A DNA stretch of 64,000 bases, from positions 3,388,001 through 3,452,000 of the forward strand of contig NZ_CP033875.1 in the NCBI RefSeq assembly GCF_002742645.2, given 5' to 3'. This DNA is from Caulobacter sp. FWC26 (lineage in GTDB: Bacteria > Pseudomonadota > Alphaproteobacteria > Caulobacterales > Caulobacteraceae). Below, piece by piece: positions 49,552-58,996 of this stretch. The notes below the pieces were generated by a model, which was given only the letters and a program-made list of their open reading frames with translations, ran no database searches and was not told where the DNA came from. The position numbers and the translations under genes were made by a program. How positions within the stretch are numbered: position 1 is the first letter of the stretch; the number at the start of each line of letters is the position of its first letter.

Positions 49552-51530
49552 GACGTCGCCTCCCCGGTCCGCCGGCCCACGCCCAGGCGCACCCGGCGGT
49601 CCGACAGCGAGACGATCCCGCCGATCGCCATCAGCAGCGGCCCCAGGAAGATCAGTCGCACCCAGGGGTTCACATAGGCGCGCACCAGCCAGGCCGGCTT
49701 GCCGCCCTCGCCCGCGCGGCGCTCGCCCATCACGACATAGATGTCGTCCAGGCCCTTGGCGCAGATCGCCACCTCGGATGTGGTCTGCGCGCCGGTCGGA
49801 TAGAAGCGGCGCTCGGGCGCGGCGCGGCAGACCTCTGCGCCCGACTTGTCGGTGACCTTCACGATCCCGCGTTCGGCCAGGAAGTTTGGCCCCTCGACCG
49901 TGACCACGTCGGCCAGGGTCACGGTGTAGGCGCCCAACGGCTGGCTGCCATTGAGGCTGAGGGCCTGGGCCGCCTCGACCCGCCAGGCGGTCTCGAACGA
50001 CGCGCCCAGCACGAAAACGCCCAGACCGGCATGGGCCAGGGTCGTGCCCCAGGCGCCGCGCGGCAGGCCCCGGGCGCGGCGGAGACTTTCGGCGACCGGG
50101 GCGCGGAACAGCTTCAGGCGCTCGCCCATCTCCAGCAGCGCGCCACCGATCAGCCAGAAGCCGACAACCAGGCCGCCGCTGGCCAGGGCCTTGCGCGGCT
50201 GGACCATGGCGTAGGCGATCAGGCCCAGCAGAGCCGCCAGGGCCAGGACGATCCACAGCTTGCGCGCCACGCCCTTGGCGTCGCCGCGCTTCCAGGCCAG
50301 CAGCGGCCCGGCCGGCAGCACGGCGAAGGCCAGGATCATCAGCGGCGTGAAGGTCAGGTTGAAGAACGGCGCGCCCACCGACACCGCCTCGCCGTCCATC
50401 GCCTCGCGGATCAGCGGATAGAGCGTGCCGAGCAGCACCACCGCCGTCGCCGTCGACAGCAGGATATTGTTGAGGACGATCGCGCTTTCGCGGCTGATGG
50501 GGCGGAACTGGCCGCCGCGGTTCAGGCTGGGCGCGCGGATGCCGAACAGCAGGAAGCCCGCGCCGGCCGCCACGCCCATCATGATCAGCAGCAGGACGCC
50601 GCGCGTCGGATCGACGGCGAAGGCGTGGACGCTGGTCAGCACGCCCGAGCGGACCAGGAACGCGCCCAGCATCGAGAAGGTGTAGGCCGCCAGGGCCAGG
50701 AACGCCGTCCAGCCCGGCAAAGCGCCGCGCCGTTCGGTGACGATGGCCGAATGCAGCAGGGCCGCGCCGATCAGCCAGGGCATGAAGCTGGCGTTCTCGA
50801 CGGGGTCCCAGAACCACCAGCCGCCCCAGCCGAGCTCGTAATACGCCCAGAAGGCGCCCAGCGTGATGCCGACAGTCAGCATGCTCCAGGCCGCCAGGGT
50901 CCAGGGCCGCACCCAGCGCGCCCAGGCCGCGTCGATCCGGCCCTCGATCAGCGCGGCCAGCGACAGCGAATAGACGACCGAGAAACCGACATAGCCCGCG
51001 TAGAGGAACGGCGGATGGAAGGCCAGGGCCGGGTCCTGCAGCAGCGGGTTCAGCGAACGCCCCTCGATCGGCGCGTCCAGCAGGCGCGCCAGCGGATTCG
51101 AGGCGAAGACCGTATAGGCCAGGAACAGCACGCCCAACGCGCCCTGCACCGCGATGGCGTAGGCGCGCAGGCGCGGCGGCAGGCTGTCGCCGAAGAAGGC
51201 CATCGCCGCGCCGTAGCCGGTCAGCACCAGGCACCACAGCAGCATCGAGCCCTCGTGGCTGCCCCAGGCGCCGGCCACCTTGTAGAGCATCGGCTTGTCG
51301 GTGTGCGAGTTGGCGGCGACGTTGGCGACCGAGAAGTCCGAGGTCACGAAGGCGTAGATCAGCGCCGCGAAGGCGACCAGCACCGCCAGGAAGGTCGCCA
51401 GCGCCGCGCCGCGTCCCGCGCCCGCCAGCACCGGCGAACGCCGCGCGCCGCCGACGGCCGACAGCCCCGTCTGCGCGACCGACAGCAGCAGCGAGAGGAT
51501 CAGCGCGAAGGCGCCAAGTTCGACGATCAT
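49548..51530 (-). CDS. ccmF: Haem lyase subunit CcmF (CycK)
   Basis: This is a 660-residue polytopic protein with about 15 membrane helices that attaches haem to apocytochrome c with CcmH and CcmI. The tryptophan-rich haem-handling motif is GWGGWWFWDPVENASFMPWL (nucleotides ~50,780-50,840), with conserved His residues in the flanking loops (AFHPPFLYAGYVG). ATG 51530 (MIVELGAFAL) overlaps the ccmE stop as ATGA. Length and order match the alphaproteobacterial cycK. No ccmG is encoded between ccmF and ccmH here. Confidence 0.95.
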   Translation of the reverse strand: MIVELGAFALILSLLLSVAQTGLSAVGGARRSPVLAGAGRGAALATFLAVLVAFAALIYAFVTSDFSVANVAANSHTDKPMLYKVAGAWGSHEGSMLLWCLVLTGYGAAMAFFGDSLPPRLRAYAIAVQGALGVLFLAYTVFASNPLARLLDAPIEGRSLNPLLQDPALAFHPPFLYAGYVGFSVVYSLSLAALIEGRIDAAWARWVRPWTLAAWSMLTVGITLGAFWAYYELGWGGWWFWDPVENASFMPWLIGAALLHSAIVTERRGALPGWTAFLALAAYTFSMLGAFLVRSGVLTSVHAFAVDPTRGVLLLIMMGVAAGAGFLLFGIRAPSLNRGGQFRPISRESAIVLNNILLSTATAVVLLGTLYPLIREAMDGEAVSVGAPFFNLTFTPLMILAFAVLPAGPLLAWKRGDAKGVARKLWIVLALAALLGLIAYAMVQPRKALASGGLVVGFWLIGGALLEMGERLKLFRAPVAESLRRARGLPRGAWGTTLAHAGLGVFVLGASFETAWRVEAAQALSLNGSQPLGAYTVTLADVVTVEGPNFLAERGIVKVTDKSGAEVCRAAPERRFYPTGAQTTSEVAICAKGLDDIYVVMGERRAGEGGKPAWLVRAYVNPWVRLIFLGPLLMAIGGIVSLSDRRVRLGVGRRTGEATS

Positions 51531-52015
51531 GGCGCGGGCTTCCCATAGGCCGGCGCACCGGCGCCCTCGCCGCGCCACTCGCCCTGCTTCTTCAGCGCCT
51601 TGGCCACGTCGCGCGGCATATAGCGCTCGTCGTGCTTGGCCAGCACCTGCTTGGCGACGAAGACGCCCTGGTCATTGAAGCTGCCCTCGGCGACGATGCC
51701 CTGCCCCTCGCGGAACAGGTCGGGCAGGTCGCCGTGATAAACGACCTTGGCGGTAGCCTTCTGGTCGGCGACGACGAACTCGACATTGCCGTCCGGGTGC
51801 TTGACCACGCTGCCGTGCTGCACGAGGCCGCCCAGTTGCACCTTGCGGCCGGCGGAGACCTTGGCCTCTTGGGCTTGGGCGGGCGTGTAGAACAGCGAGA
51901 TGCTGTCGCGCAGGCCATAGAGCGCCAGGCCGACCGCCAGGGCCAGCACCGGCGCGATGGCCAGCAGGATGGTCAGGCGTCGGCGCGCCTTACGGGATTG
52001 GGGCCAGAAGCTCAT
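51527..52015 (-). CDS. ccmE: Haem chaperone CcmE (CycJ)
   Basis: The product is a 162-residue periplasmic haem carrier anchored by one N-terminal helix (RRRLTILLAIAPVLALAVGL, ~11-35). The beta-barrel shows RKVQLGGLVQHGSVVKHPDG, TAKVVYHGDLPDLFREGQGI and VLAKHDERYMP, in which His128 binds haem covalently and Tyr132 is the usual axial ligand. A flexible C-terminal tail follows. It overlaps ccmI (4 bases) and ccmF (4 bases). Confidence 0.95.
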   Translation of the reverse strand: MSFWPQSRKARRRLTILLAIAPVLALAVGLALYGLRDSISLFYTPAQAQEAKVSAGRKVQLGGLVQHGSVVKHPDGNVEFVVADQKATAKVVYHGDLPDLFREGQGIVAEGSFNDQGVFVAKQVLAKHDERYMPRDVAKALKKQGEWRGEGAGAPAYGKPAP

Positions 52016-53121
52016 GGGGTCGTCGTCTTGGCTTGAGCCGGGGTGTCGGCGGCCTGGCGAAGGGCCGACATGACCTTGGGCTGGTCCTTGAAGAGGGCCG
52101 TGGCCGTGGCCAGGGCCGCATCGCGCTTGGCCGTCTCGCCCAGCACCGCATAGGCGCGCACCAGGCGCACCCAGCCGTCGGGGTCATCGGGCGACTGCTT
52201 CAGGCGCTGAGCCAGGCCATCGACCATGCCCGCGATCATGCCCTGAACCTGCGGATTGGCCTCGGCGGCGGGCTCAGCACCCGGCAGCTTGCCCGACGCC
52301 TGCACCAGGGCGATCTCGGCGGCGAGCGACTCGCGGCCAGGCGCGTTCGGCGCCAGACCGGCCAGCAAACCGCGCCAGTCCGCCAGGCCGCCGACGACAT
52401 CGCCCTCGGCGATCCGGGCGCGCGCCAGGTAGTAGCGGGCCCGGACATCGGCCGGATCGGCCTTCAGCGCCTCGCCGAAGGCCAGCTTGGCGTCCGGACC
52501 GATCTGGCCCTTGGCCTCGATCACGAAGGTCTCGCCCAGCAGGCTCCAGATGTCCGCGCGCTTGGGGGCGATGCGAACCGCCTTGCGCAAAGCCTGCTCG
52601 GCCCCGGCCATGTCGCCTGCGGCGGCGCGAGCCTTGGCCATGAACACCAGCGGCTCGGGATCGTTGGGACGCTCGGCGGCGACGCCCTCCAGCACGGCGG
52701 CGATCTTGCCCGGGTCGAGCGTCGCCGGATCGGCGGCGCGCCACGCGGCGACGCGCTGGGCGAAGGGTTGGTCGGGCAGACCGGGACGGCCGATCATGAT
52801 GTAGAGGCCGGCTGCGGCGGCGCAGGCCACACCGACGGCGGCGACGGCGACCTTGCGCGGTCCGGCGCCGTCACGGCGCCAGGTTTCCGACTGCTCGGCG
52901 GCGGCCAGCAGGCTGCGCCCCGCCTCGGCGCGGGCGGCCTTCAGCTCATCTTCGGCCAGCAAGCCATCCTGGGCCAGGCGCTCGACCTCGGCCAGGCGGC
53001 GACGATGCGGCTCCAGCCGGGTCTCGGCGTCGTCGACGGGCCGGGCGCGCGCGGCCTCGCGCAACACCAGTCCAGCCGTCACGACCGACAAGCCCGCCGC
53101 GGCGATCCAGAAAGCGATCAT
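52012..53121 (-). CDS. ccmI: Apocytochrome c chaperone CcmI (CycH)
   Basis: The product has 369 residues: an N-terminal membrane helix (FWIAAAGLSVVTAGLVL), a cytoplasmic loop with leucine-rich character (RLEPHRRRLAEVERLAQDGL), a second helix (~93-112) and a periplasmic tetratricopeptide-repeat domain (~150-360: PEPLVFMAKARAAAGDMAGA; DIWSLLGETFVIEAKGQIGP). The TPR domain presents apocytochrome c to CcmF/CcmH. It is the first gene of the ccmI-E-F-H operon. The gene starts at ATG 53121; the divergent hydrolase starts 100 bases away. Confidence 0.92.
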   Translation of the reverse strand: MIAFWIAAAGLSVVTAGLVLREAARARPVDDAETRLEPHRRRLAEVERLAQDGLLAEDELKAARAEAGRSLLAAAEQSETWRRDGAGPRKVAVAAVGVACAAAAGLYIMIGRPGLPDQPFAQRVAAWRAADPATLDPGKIAAVLEGVAAERPNDPEPLVFMAKARAAAGDMAGAEQALRKAVRIAPKRADIWSLLGETFVIEAKGQIGPDAKLAFGEALKADPADVRARYYLARARIAEGDVVGGLADWRGLLAGLAPNAPGRESLAAEIALVQASGKLPGAEPAAEANPQVQGMIAGMVDGLAQRLKQSPDDPDGWVRLVRAYAVLGETAKRDAALATATALFKDQPKVMSALRQAADTPAQAKTTTP

Positions 53122-53220
53122 GGTCGCGTGTTAGCTTGTTCCGGCTGTCGCCGTTAGAGGAAAAAGCGCTTAAGGACGCCTCGCCCCCGTCATTCTGGGG
53201 CGCCCGCCGACGGAGGTCTC

Positions 53221-53913
53221 ATGACGCCGACCCTGCTGGTCCCTGGCCTGCTGTGCTCCGAGGAAATCTTCGGACCGCAGCTCCCCGTGCTGTGGCCGCG
53301 TGGCCCGGTCATGATCGCCAACACCCTTCACGGCGACACCCTGGCCCAGATGGCCGCCCAGATTCTCGCGACCGCGCCGCCGACCTTCGCCCTGGCCGGC
53401 GTTTCGATGGGCGGTTACCTGGCTTTCGAGATCCTTCGCCAGGCCCCGCAGCGGGTGTCACGGCTGGCGCTGATCTGCACCTCGGCCAGGCCCGACACCC
53501 CCGAACAAAGCGCCGGGCGACGCAAGATGGTCGCCCAAGCGCGCGCCGTGGGCTTCGAGCGGTTCTGCGCCCTGGGCGCGGACGCCCTGACCCACCCCAG
53601 CCGGAAGGGCGATCCCGAGTTGAATGCGATCAGTGCACGGATGGGTCTGGCTGTGGGGATGGAGGGTTTCGCCCGCCAGACCGAGGCGGTGATCGCCCGT
53701 CCCGACAGCCGCGCTCTGCTGTCGGCGATCGACGTGCCGACCGCCATCATCGTCGGCGAGTCCGATCCGCTCACGCCGGCGGCCTTGTCAGAAGAGATGG
53801 CGGGTCTGATCCCACAGGCGCGCCTCACGATCGCGAAGGATTGCGGGCACGTCGTCACCCTGGAGCGTCCTGCGGAGGTCAATGCGGCGCTAGCGGCTTG
53901 GCTGGACGGTTAG
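53221..53913 (+). CDS. Alpha/beta hydrolase
   Basis: The product is a 230-residue alpha/beta-fold hydrolase. The nucleophile elbow is GVSMGG (Ser ~62), with the acid in GESDPLTP and His in DCGHVVTLERP. The N-terminal strand TLLVPGLLCS carries the oxyanion hole. GGAGG lies seven bases before ATG 53221. There is no signal peptide. The substrate (ester, lactone or similar) cannot be assigned. It is convergent with the next gene, with the stops directly abutting. Confidence 0.9.
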   Translation: MTPTLLVPGLLCSEEIFGPQLPVLWPRGPVMIANTLHGDTLAQMAAQILATAPPTFALAGVSMGGYLAFEILRQAPQRVSRLALICTSARPDTPEQSAGRRKMVAQARAVGFERFCALGADALTHPSRKGDPELNAISARMGLAVGMEGFARQTEAVIARPDSRALLSAIDVPTAIIVGESDPLTPAALSEEMAGLIPQARLTIAKDCGHVVTLERPAEVNAALAAWLDG

Positions 53914-55245
53914 CTATGCCGCGATCGCGGCTGCGGCGCGGCGGCGGACGATCTCGGCGGTCTTTTCGTCGCGGGTGTAGGCGATGAAGCCCGCCGCCAC
54001 GTCGAGATACTTGATCGCCAGGGCGGAGTCGCCGCCCTCGCCCGTTCGGGCCACGTGCAGGACGTCCTCGATATAGGGATCCAGACGCGTGTTCAGCTTT
54101 TCCAGGACCTTGGCGCGCGAGCTGCCATAGCCGGCCTTGTCGGCGCAGGCGCGCAGCTCGGCCACGAAGATCAGGGCCGACTGGGCGCGCTGGATCAGGT
54201 CGGGATCGGGCTCATCAACTAGCTTGGCGACGCCCCGGGCGCCCTTCTTGGCCATCATTGAGATCGGCCGGGTCGGAAGGGCCTTTTCCAACTCCTTGTC
54301 GGCCTGATCCATCCGGTGCTCGCAGGCCTTGGCCACCGCCTGCTTCTGGCGAGCCAGCCGTTTACCCCACGGACCGTCCTTGGCGATCTCGACAGACTGC
54401 TGGATCTCGGCCATCTGTAGCTGGGCCTTTTGCGCGGCCAGGGCGGCCTCGCGTCCAGCCTTTTCGCCGCCGGCGAAACTGAACGTCTCGATCAGCGCGA
54501 TCGCGTCATCGATCTGACCCAGCAGGCGCTCGCCGAACTGCGCCACCTCGGAGCTCGCCAGGTAACGGTCGGTCGGCCGATCCATCACGGCGGAGATCAC
54601 GCGCATGATCCGCCAGTCGTCAGGCAGGTGCGCCGACAGGATGTCTAGCAACAGCGGGCCCGCGTCTTCGCTGATCCGGCAGGCGTCGCGATAGGTCAGA
54701 CGCGCGGCGGCGGCGCGCTCCTCGGACATCCGGCTGACCCACTCGGCCAGCTTGGGTAGGCAGCTTCGCGTCAGGGCCGAAAGCTGCAGGCAAAGCGCCA
54801 GTTGTTCCGGATCGCAGAGTGAGCGAACGCCATCGAAGGCCGCGTTCTCCGGATCGCGCAGGCCAGCCGCAGCCAGCCGGCACAGCTCATCGAACACCTC
54901 GGGGACGCCGTTCTCGAGATCCCACGGGTTGCAGCGGGCGGCCGCCTCTTCCATCCGGCCAGGCGCCTCCGACTTCAGCGCCCGCCAAAGACGCGGCAGC
55001 ACGGGCGAGGGAAAGGCGATCTGCCCCGGCGCGCGCGTCGCGCATAGCGGCACGATCGGGGCCAGGATGGTGTTGCGAACATAACGATCGGCTGTCTCGT
55101 CCTCGACGAGACCGCGCACCGAGGCCAGCGCGCTCTGCGATCCGACGCTCGACAGCGCCAGTTCGAGGCTGCGCAACGCCGCATCAGGCGCGGTTTCCAC
55201 CAGCGTCTGGATGATCTGCAGTTTATGCGCGGCGATGGCGGCCAT
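53914..55245 (-). CDS. Conserved helical protein of unknown function
   Basis: The product has 443 residues from ATG 55245, with GGGGG just upstream; a longer frame to 55356 is unlikely. It is almost entirely helical (DAALRSLELALSSVGSQSAL; DDAIALIETFSFAGGEKAGR), with charged stretches that may form coiled coil (~260-330), and no signal peptide, membrane segment or catalytic motif. Similar proteins appear to be confined to Caulobacter relatives. It stands alone between a hydrolase and a two-component operon. I cannot give a role. Confidence 0.75.
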   Translation of the reverse strand: MAAIAAHKLQIIQTLVETAPDAALRSLELALSSVGSQSALASVRGLVEDETADRYVRNTILAPIVPLCATRAPGQIAFPSPVLPRLWRALKSEAPGRMEEAAARCNPWDLENGVPEVFDELCRLAAAGLRDPENAAFDGVRSLCDPEQLALCLQLSALTRSCLPKLAEWVSRMSEERAAAARLTYRDACRISEDAGPLLLDILSAHLPDDWRIMRVISAVMDRPTDRYLASSEVAQFGERLLGQIDDAIALIETFSFAGGEKAGREAALAAQKAQLQMAEIQQSVEIAKDGPWGKRLARQKQAVAKACEHRMDQADKELEKALPTRPISMMAKKGARGVAKLVDEPDPDLIQRAQSALIFVAELRACADKAGYGSSRAKVLEKLNTRLDPYIEDVLHVARTGEGGDSALAIKYLDVAAGFIAYTRDEKTAEIVRRRAAAAIAA

Positions 55246-55437
55246 GATCCCCCGTGCCGGAGCGAGTCTTCCGACAAGCAACCATGTTCGAAACGAGGTT
55301 AAGGATTTCCGAAACGTAACAAGAATCTTGCGGTCCGGCGCTCCGCCTATACCCAAAAAGCGTGTTCAGCCTGCGGCTTAGCTTATGAATACCGCGTTAT
55401 CCGAAATGTTGCGCGACGGTTGGTCGCGCACGCCTGG

Positions 55438-56829
55438 TCAGGACACCGCGCGCGGCAGATCAAGCGTCACACGCAATCCGCCCAGCGGCGCTTCGCCCAG
55501 CTGGACCGAGCCGCCATAGGCCCGCGCCAGTTCGTCGACGATGGAAAGTCCCAGGCCCGAGCCGGGCGCGTTCTCGTCCAGCCTTTGTCCGCGTTTGAGC
55601 GCCTGGGCGCGCTCCTCCGGCGGCAGGCCCGGGCCATCGTCGTCGACGGTCAGGCTCATTCGCGCCTCGCCCACCGGGACGGCGTCCACGCGGATCTTGC
55701 CCCGGCACCACTTGCCGGCGTTTTCCATCACGTTGCCGGCCAGCTCCATCAGGTCCTGCTTCTCGCCCTGGAAACACAGGTCCTCAGGGCAGCGCCAGTC
55801 GATCTCGACGCCGGCGCCGTTCGCCTTGTCCTGGAAGATGCGTTCCAGGGTCACGGCCAGCTCATCCAGGATCGGCTCAACCGGGGTTCGTTCGCCGCTG
55901 GTCTGCGAGCGGGCGGCGGCGCGGGCGCGGCGCAGGTGGTGATCGACCTGCTCGCGCATGGTCTGGGCCTGACGAGTCACCACCTCGGCCAGCTGCCCCG
56001 GCTGCTGACTGGCTTCGGTCAGCATCACCGACAGCGGAGTCTTCAGGGCGTGAGCCAGGTTGCCGACGTGGGTGCGCTGACGCTCGACCACTTCCTGGTT
56101 GTGCGCCAGGAGGGCGTTCAGCTCGGCGGCCAGGGGCTCGAGCTCCTCGGGATAGCGGCCGTCCACGCGCTCGGCCTTGCCGCGGCGGACATGGGCGACC
56201 TCGCGGCGCAGCTGAAACAGCGGCTGCAGGCCAAACCGCACCTGCACCACCACCGCCAGGATCAGGCCGCCGCTCAGGATCAGCAGGGCGAAGGCGGTGA
56301 TCCCCGCGAAGCGATCGGCGTCGGCGTCGATCGGCGAGCGGTCCTCGGCGGCCAGGAACACCACCGGATCGGGATAGCCGGGCAGCCGAGCCTGCACCGC
56401 AGCCGCCCGCAGCGGCTTATCCTGCGGCCCGCGCATGTCGAAGTACTGGGTCTTGCCCGGCGCCGCATCCAGCTGATCGATCTGGGCCGAGGACAGCATC
56501 AGGTCGCTGTCGAACAGTGAGCGCGAGCGCTCGATCGCCTTCATCGACCCGTCGGGTCGCTTGTCGAGGATCACCCAGTAGCGGCCGGAATAGGCGCGCG
56601 TGGCGCGGATATCGGTCAGGAACGGCGCGCGCAGCTGGCCATTGTCGACGCTTGACCCCGCGTAGAGGTCGTCGGTCAGCACCGCCAGCGACTGGTCGAA
56701 GCGTCGGATGGCCGCGTCGCGGAACTGGGCGGTCAGGAACACGCCTGCGATCAGCACGACCAGCAGGGTCCAGATCCCGGCGATCAGGACCAGACGACGG
56801 ACCAGCGAACGGCGACGCAGGTCCAGCAA
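55438..56829 (-). CDS. PhoQ-like sensor histidine kinase
   Basis: The product is a 463-residue membrane kinase. Helices at ~12-34 and ~177-197 flank a periplasmic sensor of about 140 residues. HAMP-like segment, then H-box THVGNLAHALKTPLSVMLTE (His ~260, with the 'HALKTP' form typical of PhoQ relatives), and the ATPase domain with NVMENAGKWC, DDDGPGLPPEERA and GSGLGLSIVDELARAYGG. The start is a TTG 4 bases after the regulator stop. Signals could be cations or envelope damage, judged only from the family. Last gene of the pepSY-regulator-kinase operon. Confidence 0.92.
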   Translation of the reverse strand: MLDLRRRSLVRRLVLIAGIWTLLVVLIAGVFLTAQFRDAAIRRFDQSLAVLTDDLYAGSSVDNGQLRAPFLTDIRATRAYSGRYWVILDKRPDGSMKAIERSRSLFDSDLMLSSAQIDQLDAAPGKTQYFDMRGPQDKPLRAAAVQARLPGYPDPVVFLAAEDRSPIDADADRFAGITAFALLILSGGLILAVVVQVRFGLQPLFQLRREVAHVRRGKAERVDGRYPEELEPLAAELNALLAHNQEVVERQRTHVGNLAHALKTPLSVMLTEASQQPGQLAEVVTRQAQTMREQVDHHLRRARAAARSQTSGERTPVEPILDELAVTLERIFQDKANGAGVEIDWRCPEDLCFQGEKQDLMELAGNVMENAGKWCRGKIRVDAVPVGEARMSLTVDDDGPGLPPEERAQALKRGQRLDENAPGSGLGLSIVDELARAYGGSVQLGEAPLGGLRVTLDLPRAVS

Positions 56830-56833
56830 AGGA

Positions 56834-57511
56834 CTAGGCAGTTTCTTCGCCCGGCAGCGCCGCCAGGCGATAGCCCAGGCCGCGCACGGTCTCGATCCGG
56901 TCGGCGCCCAGCTTCTTGCGCAGGCGGCCGATGAACACCTCGATGGTGTTGGAGTCGCGGTCGAAGTCCTGGTCGTACAGGTGCTCCACCAGCTCGGTGC
57001 GACCGATCACCCGCCCCTGGTGCATCATCATGTAATGCAGCAGGCGGTATTCCAGCGAGGTCAGGCGCAGCGGCTCGCCATTGACGCTGGCGCGGGCCGC
57101 GCGCGGGTCCAGGCGCAGGGCCCCGCACGACAGCGACGGCGCGGCGTGGCCAGCCGAGCGGCGCAGGAGCGCCCGAAGACGGGCCAGCAGCTCCTCGGTG
57201 TGGAACGGCTTGGCAAGGTAGTCGTCGGCGCCCGCGTCGAAGCCGGCGACCTTGTCGCTCCAGGCGCCGCGCGCGGTCAGGATCAGCACCGGCGTCGTGA
57301 CATTGCCGCGCCGCCAGCGCTCCAGCACCGACACGCCATCCACCTTGGGCAGGCCCAAGTCCAGGATCACCGCGTCGTAGGGCTCGTTCTCGCCCAGATA
57401 CTGGGCTTCCTCGCCGTCGGGCGCGTGGTCGACGGCGTAGCCGGCGTCGGCCAGGGCCAGCTTCAGCTGGCGCGTCAGGTCGGGATCGTCCTCGACGAGC
57501 AGGATGCGCAT
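56834..57511 (-). CDS. PhoP-like OmpR-family response regulator
   Basis: The product has 225 residues. The receiver has MRILLVEDDPDLTRQLKLAL and the phospho-Asp in DAVILDLGLPKVDG (Asp ~51), with DDYLAKPFHTEELLARLRAL. The winged-helix domain (~128-218) has LTSLEYRLLHYMMMHQGRVI, RTELVEHLYDQDFDRDSNTI and EVFIGRLRKKLGADRIETVR. It is coupled to the kinase 4 bases downstream and 15 bases after the PepSY gene. Targets are not visible. Confidence 0.94.
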   Translation of the reverse strand: MRILLVEDDPDLTRQLKLALADAGYAVDHAPDGEEAQYLGENEPYDAVILDLGLPKVDGVSVLERWRRGNVTTPVLILTARGAWSDKVAGFDAGADDYLAKPFHTEELLARLRALLRRSAGHAAPSLSCGALRLDPRAARASVNGEPLRLTSLEYRLLHYMMMHQGRVIGRTELVEHLYDQDFDRDSNTIEVFIGRLRKKLGADRIETVRGLGYRLAALPGEETA

Positions 57512-57526
57512 GACGTGAAGTCCTTA

Positions 57527-57844
57527 TTAGCCGCCGCTGAGGATCTGGCCGGTCTGGGCGTCGACGATGAAGTCGATGCGGCGACCGTCGGCCGCAGCCC
57601 AGCGAACCCGGTAGTTGCCGCCTTCGAGGCCGGCGTCCAGCACCCGTCCCGGCGTGCGGCGGCTGATCATCTCGATCACCCGCGACAGCGGCACGAGGCG
57701 TCCCGACTGCACGCCACCACGCGCCTGGTCCTGCTGCTGACGCCAGTCGGCCCCCAGCGAGTCCGGACGGCGTTGCGCGAAGGCGGCGTCCGGAAGGACG
57801 GCGGCCAGCGCGGCGGCGACGATGAGGGCGCGGATCGGTTTCAT
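57527..57844 (-). CDS. Exported PepSY-domain protein
   Basis: The product is a 105-residue protein with a signal peptide (MKPIRALIVAAALAAVLPDA, cleavage near AFAQ). The PepSY fold is seen in VPLSRVIEMISRRTPGRVLD, then YRVRWAAADGRRIDFIVDAQ and TGQIL. PepSY proteins in front of two-component genes are usually periplasmic and may tune the sensor or inhibit peptidases. It is the first gene of the operon with the regulator and kinase. Confidence 0.88.
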   Translation of the reverse strand: MKPIRALIVAAALAAVLPDAAFAQRRPDSLGADWRQQQDQARGGVQSGRLVPLSRVIEMISRRTPGRVLDAGLEGGNYRVRWAAADGRRIDFIVDAQTGQILSGG

Positions 57845-57970
57845 GCTCTCGGGTCTACAGGACCTCGGCTGAATGGAGGCTGAACGTCCGGGTTATGAAC
57901 GGCGCGCGGCGTTCTGTCACGGCCGCACACGTCGCGAACGAACGGCGTGACGAAACGCCCCGCACAGACG

Positions 57971-58909
57971 CTACTTCCGTTTCGGCGTGTAGGGCTTCTG
58001 GGCGCGCCAGGCCTCGGCGAACTTTTCGAGGTCCTGGTCGACGGTCTCGGGCAGGGTGACCACCAGGCGCGCCAGGAGGTCGCCGCGCTTGCCCTTGCCG
58101 TCGGGCATGCCCCGGCCCTTCAGGCGCAGGGTCTGGCCGCTGTTGCTGCCCTTGGGCACGGCCAGCATGACATTGCCGTCAGGCGTTGGGGCTTCGACCT
58201 TGCCGCCCAGCACCGCGTCGGGGATCGAGACCGGCAGGTCCATGACCAGGGCCTCGCCTTCGCGGCGATAGATCGGGTGCGGCTTGATGGCCAGCTCGAT
58301 CAGGGCGTCGCCCTGACCGCCACGCCCCGGGGAGCCCTGGCCTTTCAGGCGCAGGGTCTGGCCCTCCTGGGCGCCCGCCGGGATCGTGACGTCGATCGTG
58401 CGGCCGTCCGAGAAGGCCACGCGCTTCTTGCCGCCCTTGATGGCGTCTTCCAGGTCGATGTCGAGGCGCGCCTTGACGTCAGCGCCCTTGGCCGAGAAGC
58501 CGCCGCCCGCGCCGCCCCCGAAGGGGCCGCGTCCCGCGCCGGCCCCGCCGCCGAACATGCCACCGAACAGTTCGGACAGGTCAATCTCGGGACCTTCGCT
58601 GGAACGGTGGAAGCCGCCCTGGCCAAAGCCGCCGGCGTTGAACGGACCGTTGCCGGGCTGTCCGCCGAAGCCGCGCATCGTCTCGCGCCCGTCGGCGTCG
58701 ATCTGGCCCAAGTCGAACTTCTTGCGCTTTTCGGGATCGCCGACGATGTCGAACGCGGCGCTGACCTGCTTGAAGCGCTCCTCGGCCTTCTTGTCGCCCG
58801 GATTGGTGTCCGGGTGATACTGCTTGGCGAGCTTGCGGAACGCCTTGCGGATCTCGTCCGCGGTGGCGGTGCGGGAAACGCCGAGTTCCTGATACGGGTC
58901 GCGCGCCAA
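57971..58909 (-). CDS. DnaJ/CbpA-type co-chaperone
   Basis: The product is a 312-residue Hsp40 protein. The J domain has DPYQELGVSRTATADEIRKA and FRKLAKQYHPDTNPGDKKAE (HPD at 32-34). A Gly/Phe-rich linker (~80-150) and two beta-sandwich substrate domains (VKARLDIDLEDAIKGGKKRV; VPKGSNSGQTLRLKGRGMPD) follow. The zinc-finger Cys repeats are absent, so it is of the CbpA class. Start TTG 58909, with AGAGGA seven bases upstream. It lies directly downstream of the GTA operon on the same strand but is separated by 87 bases; functional linkage is unlikely. Confidence 0.93.
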   Translation of the reverse strand: MARDPYQELGVSRTATADEIRKAFRKLAKQYHPDTNPGDKKAEERFKQVSAAFDIVGDPEKRKKFDLGQIDADGRETMRGFGGQPGNGPFNAGGFGQGGFHRSSEGPEIDLSELFGGMFGGGAGAGRGPFGGGAGGGFSAKGADVKARLDIDLEDAIKGGKKRVAFSDGRTIDVTIPAGAQEGQTLRLKGQGSPGRGGQGDALIELAIKPHPIYRREGEALVMDLPVSIPDAVLGGKVEAPTPDGNVMLAVPKGSNSGQTLRLKGRGMPDGKGKRGDLLARLVVTLPETVDQDLEKFAEAWRAQKPYTPKRK

Positions 58910-58996
58910 GGAAGGTCCTCTGAGTTAAGCTGCGGGTTGGGTAGCCCCCTCCATCTAGAACGTCCAGCCCGGCGCGCAAGGGCGGATGTGATAAAT

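Noticed and set aside
49552..51558. A long upstream extension of the ccmH frame across ccmF
   Set aside because: It is the out-of-frame image of ccmF; the GTG at 49551 with the coupled GTGA overlap and a signal peptide marks the real ccmH start.
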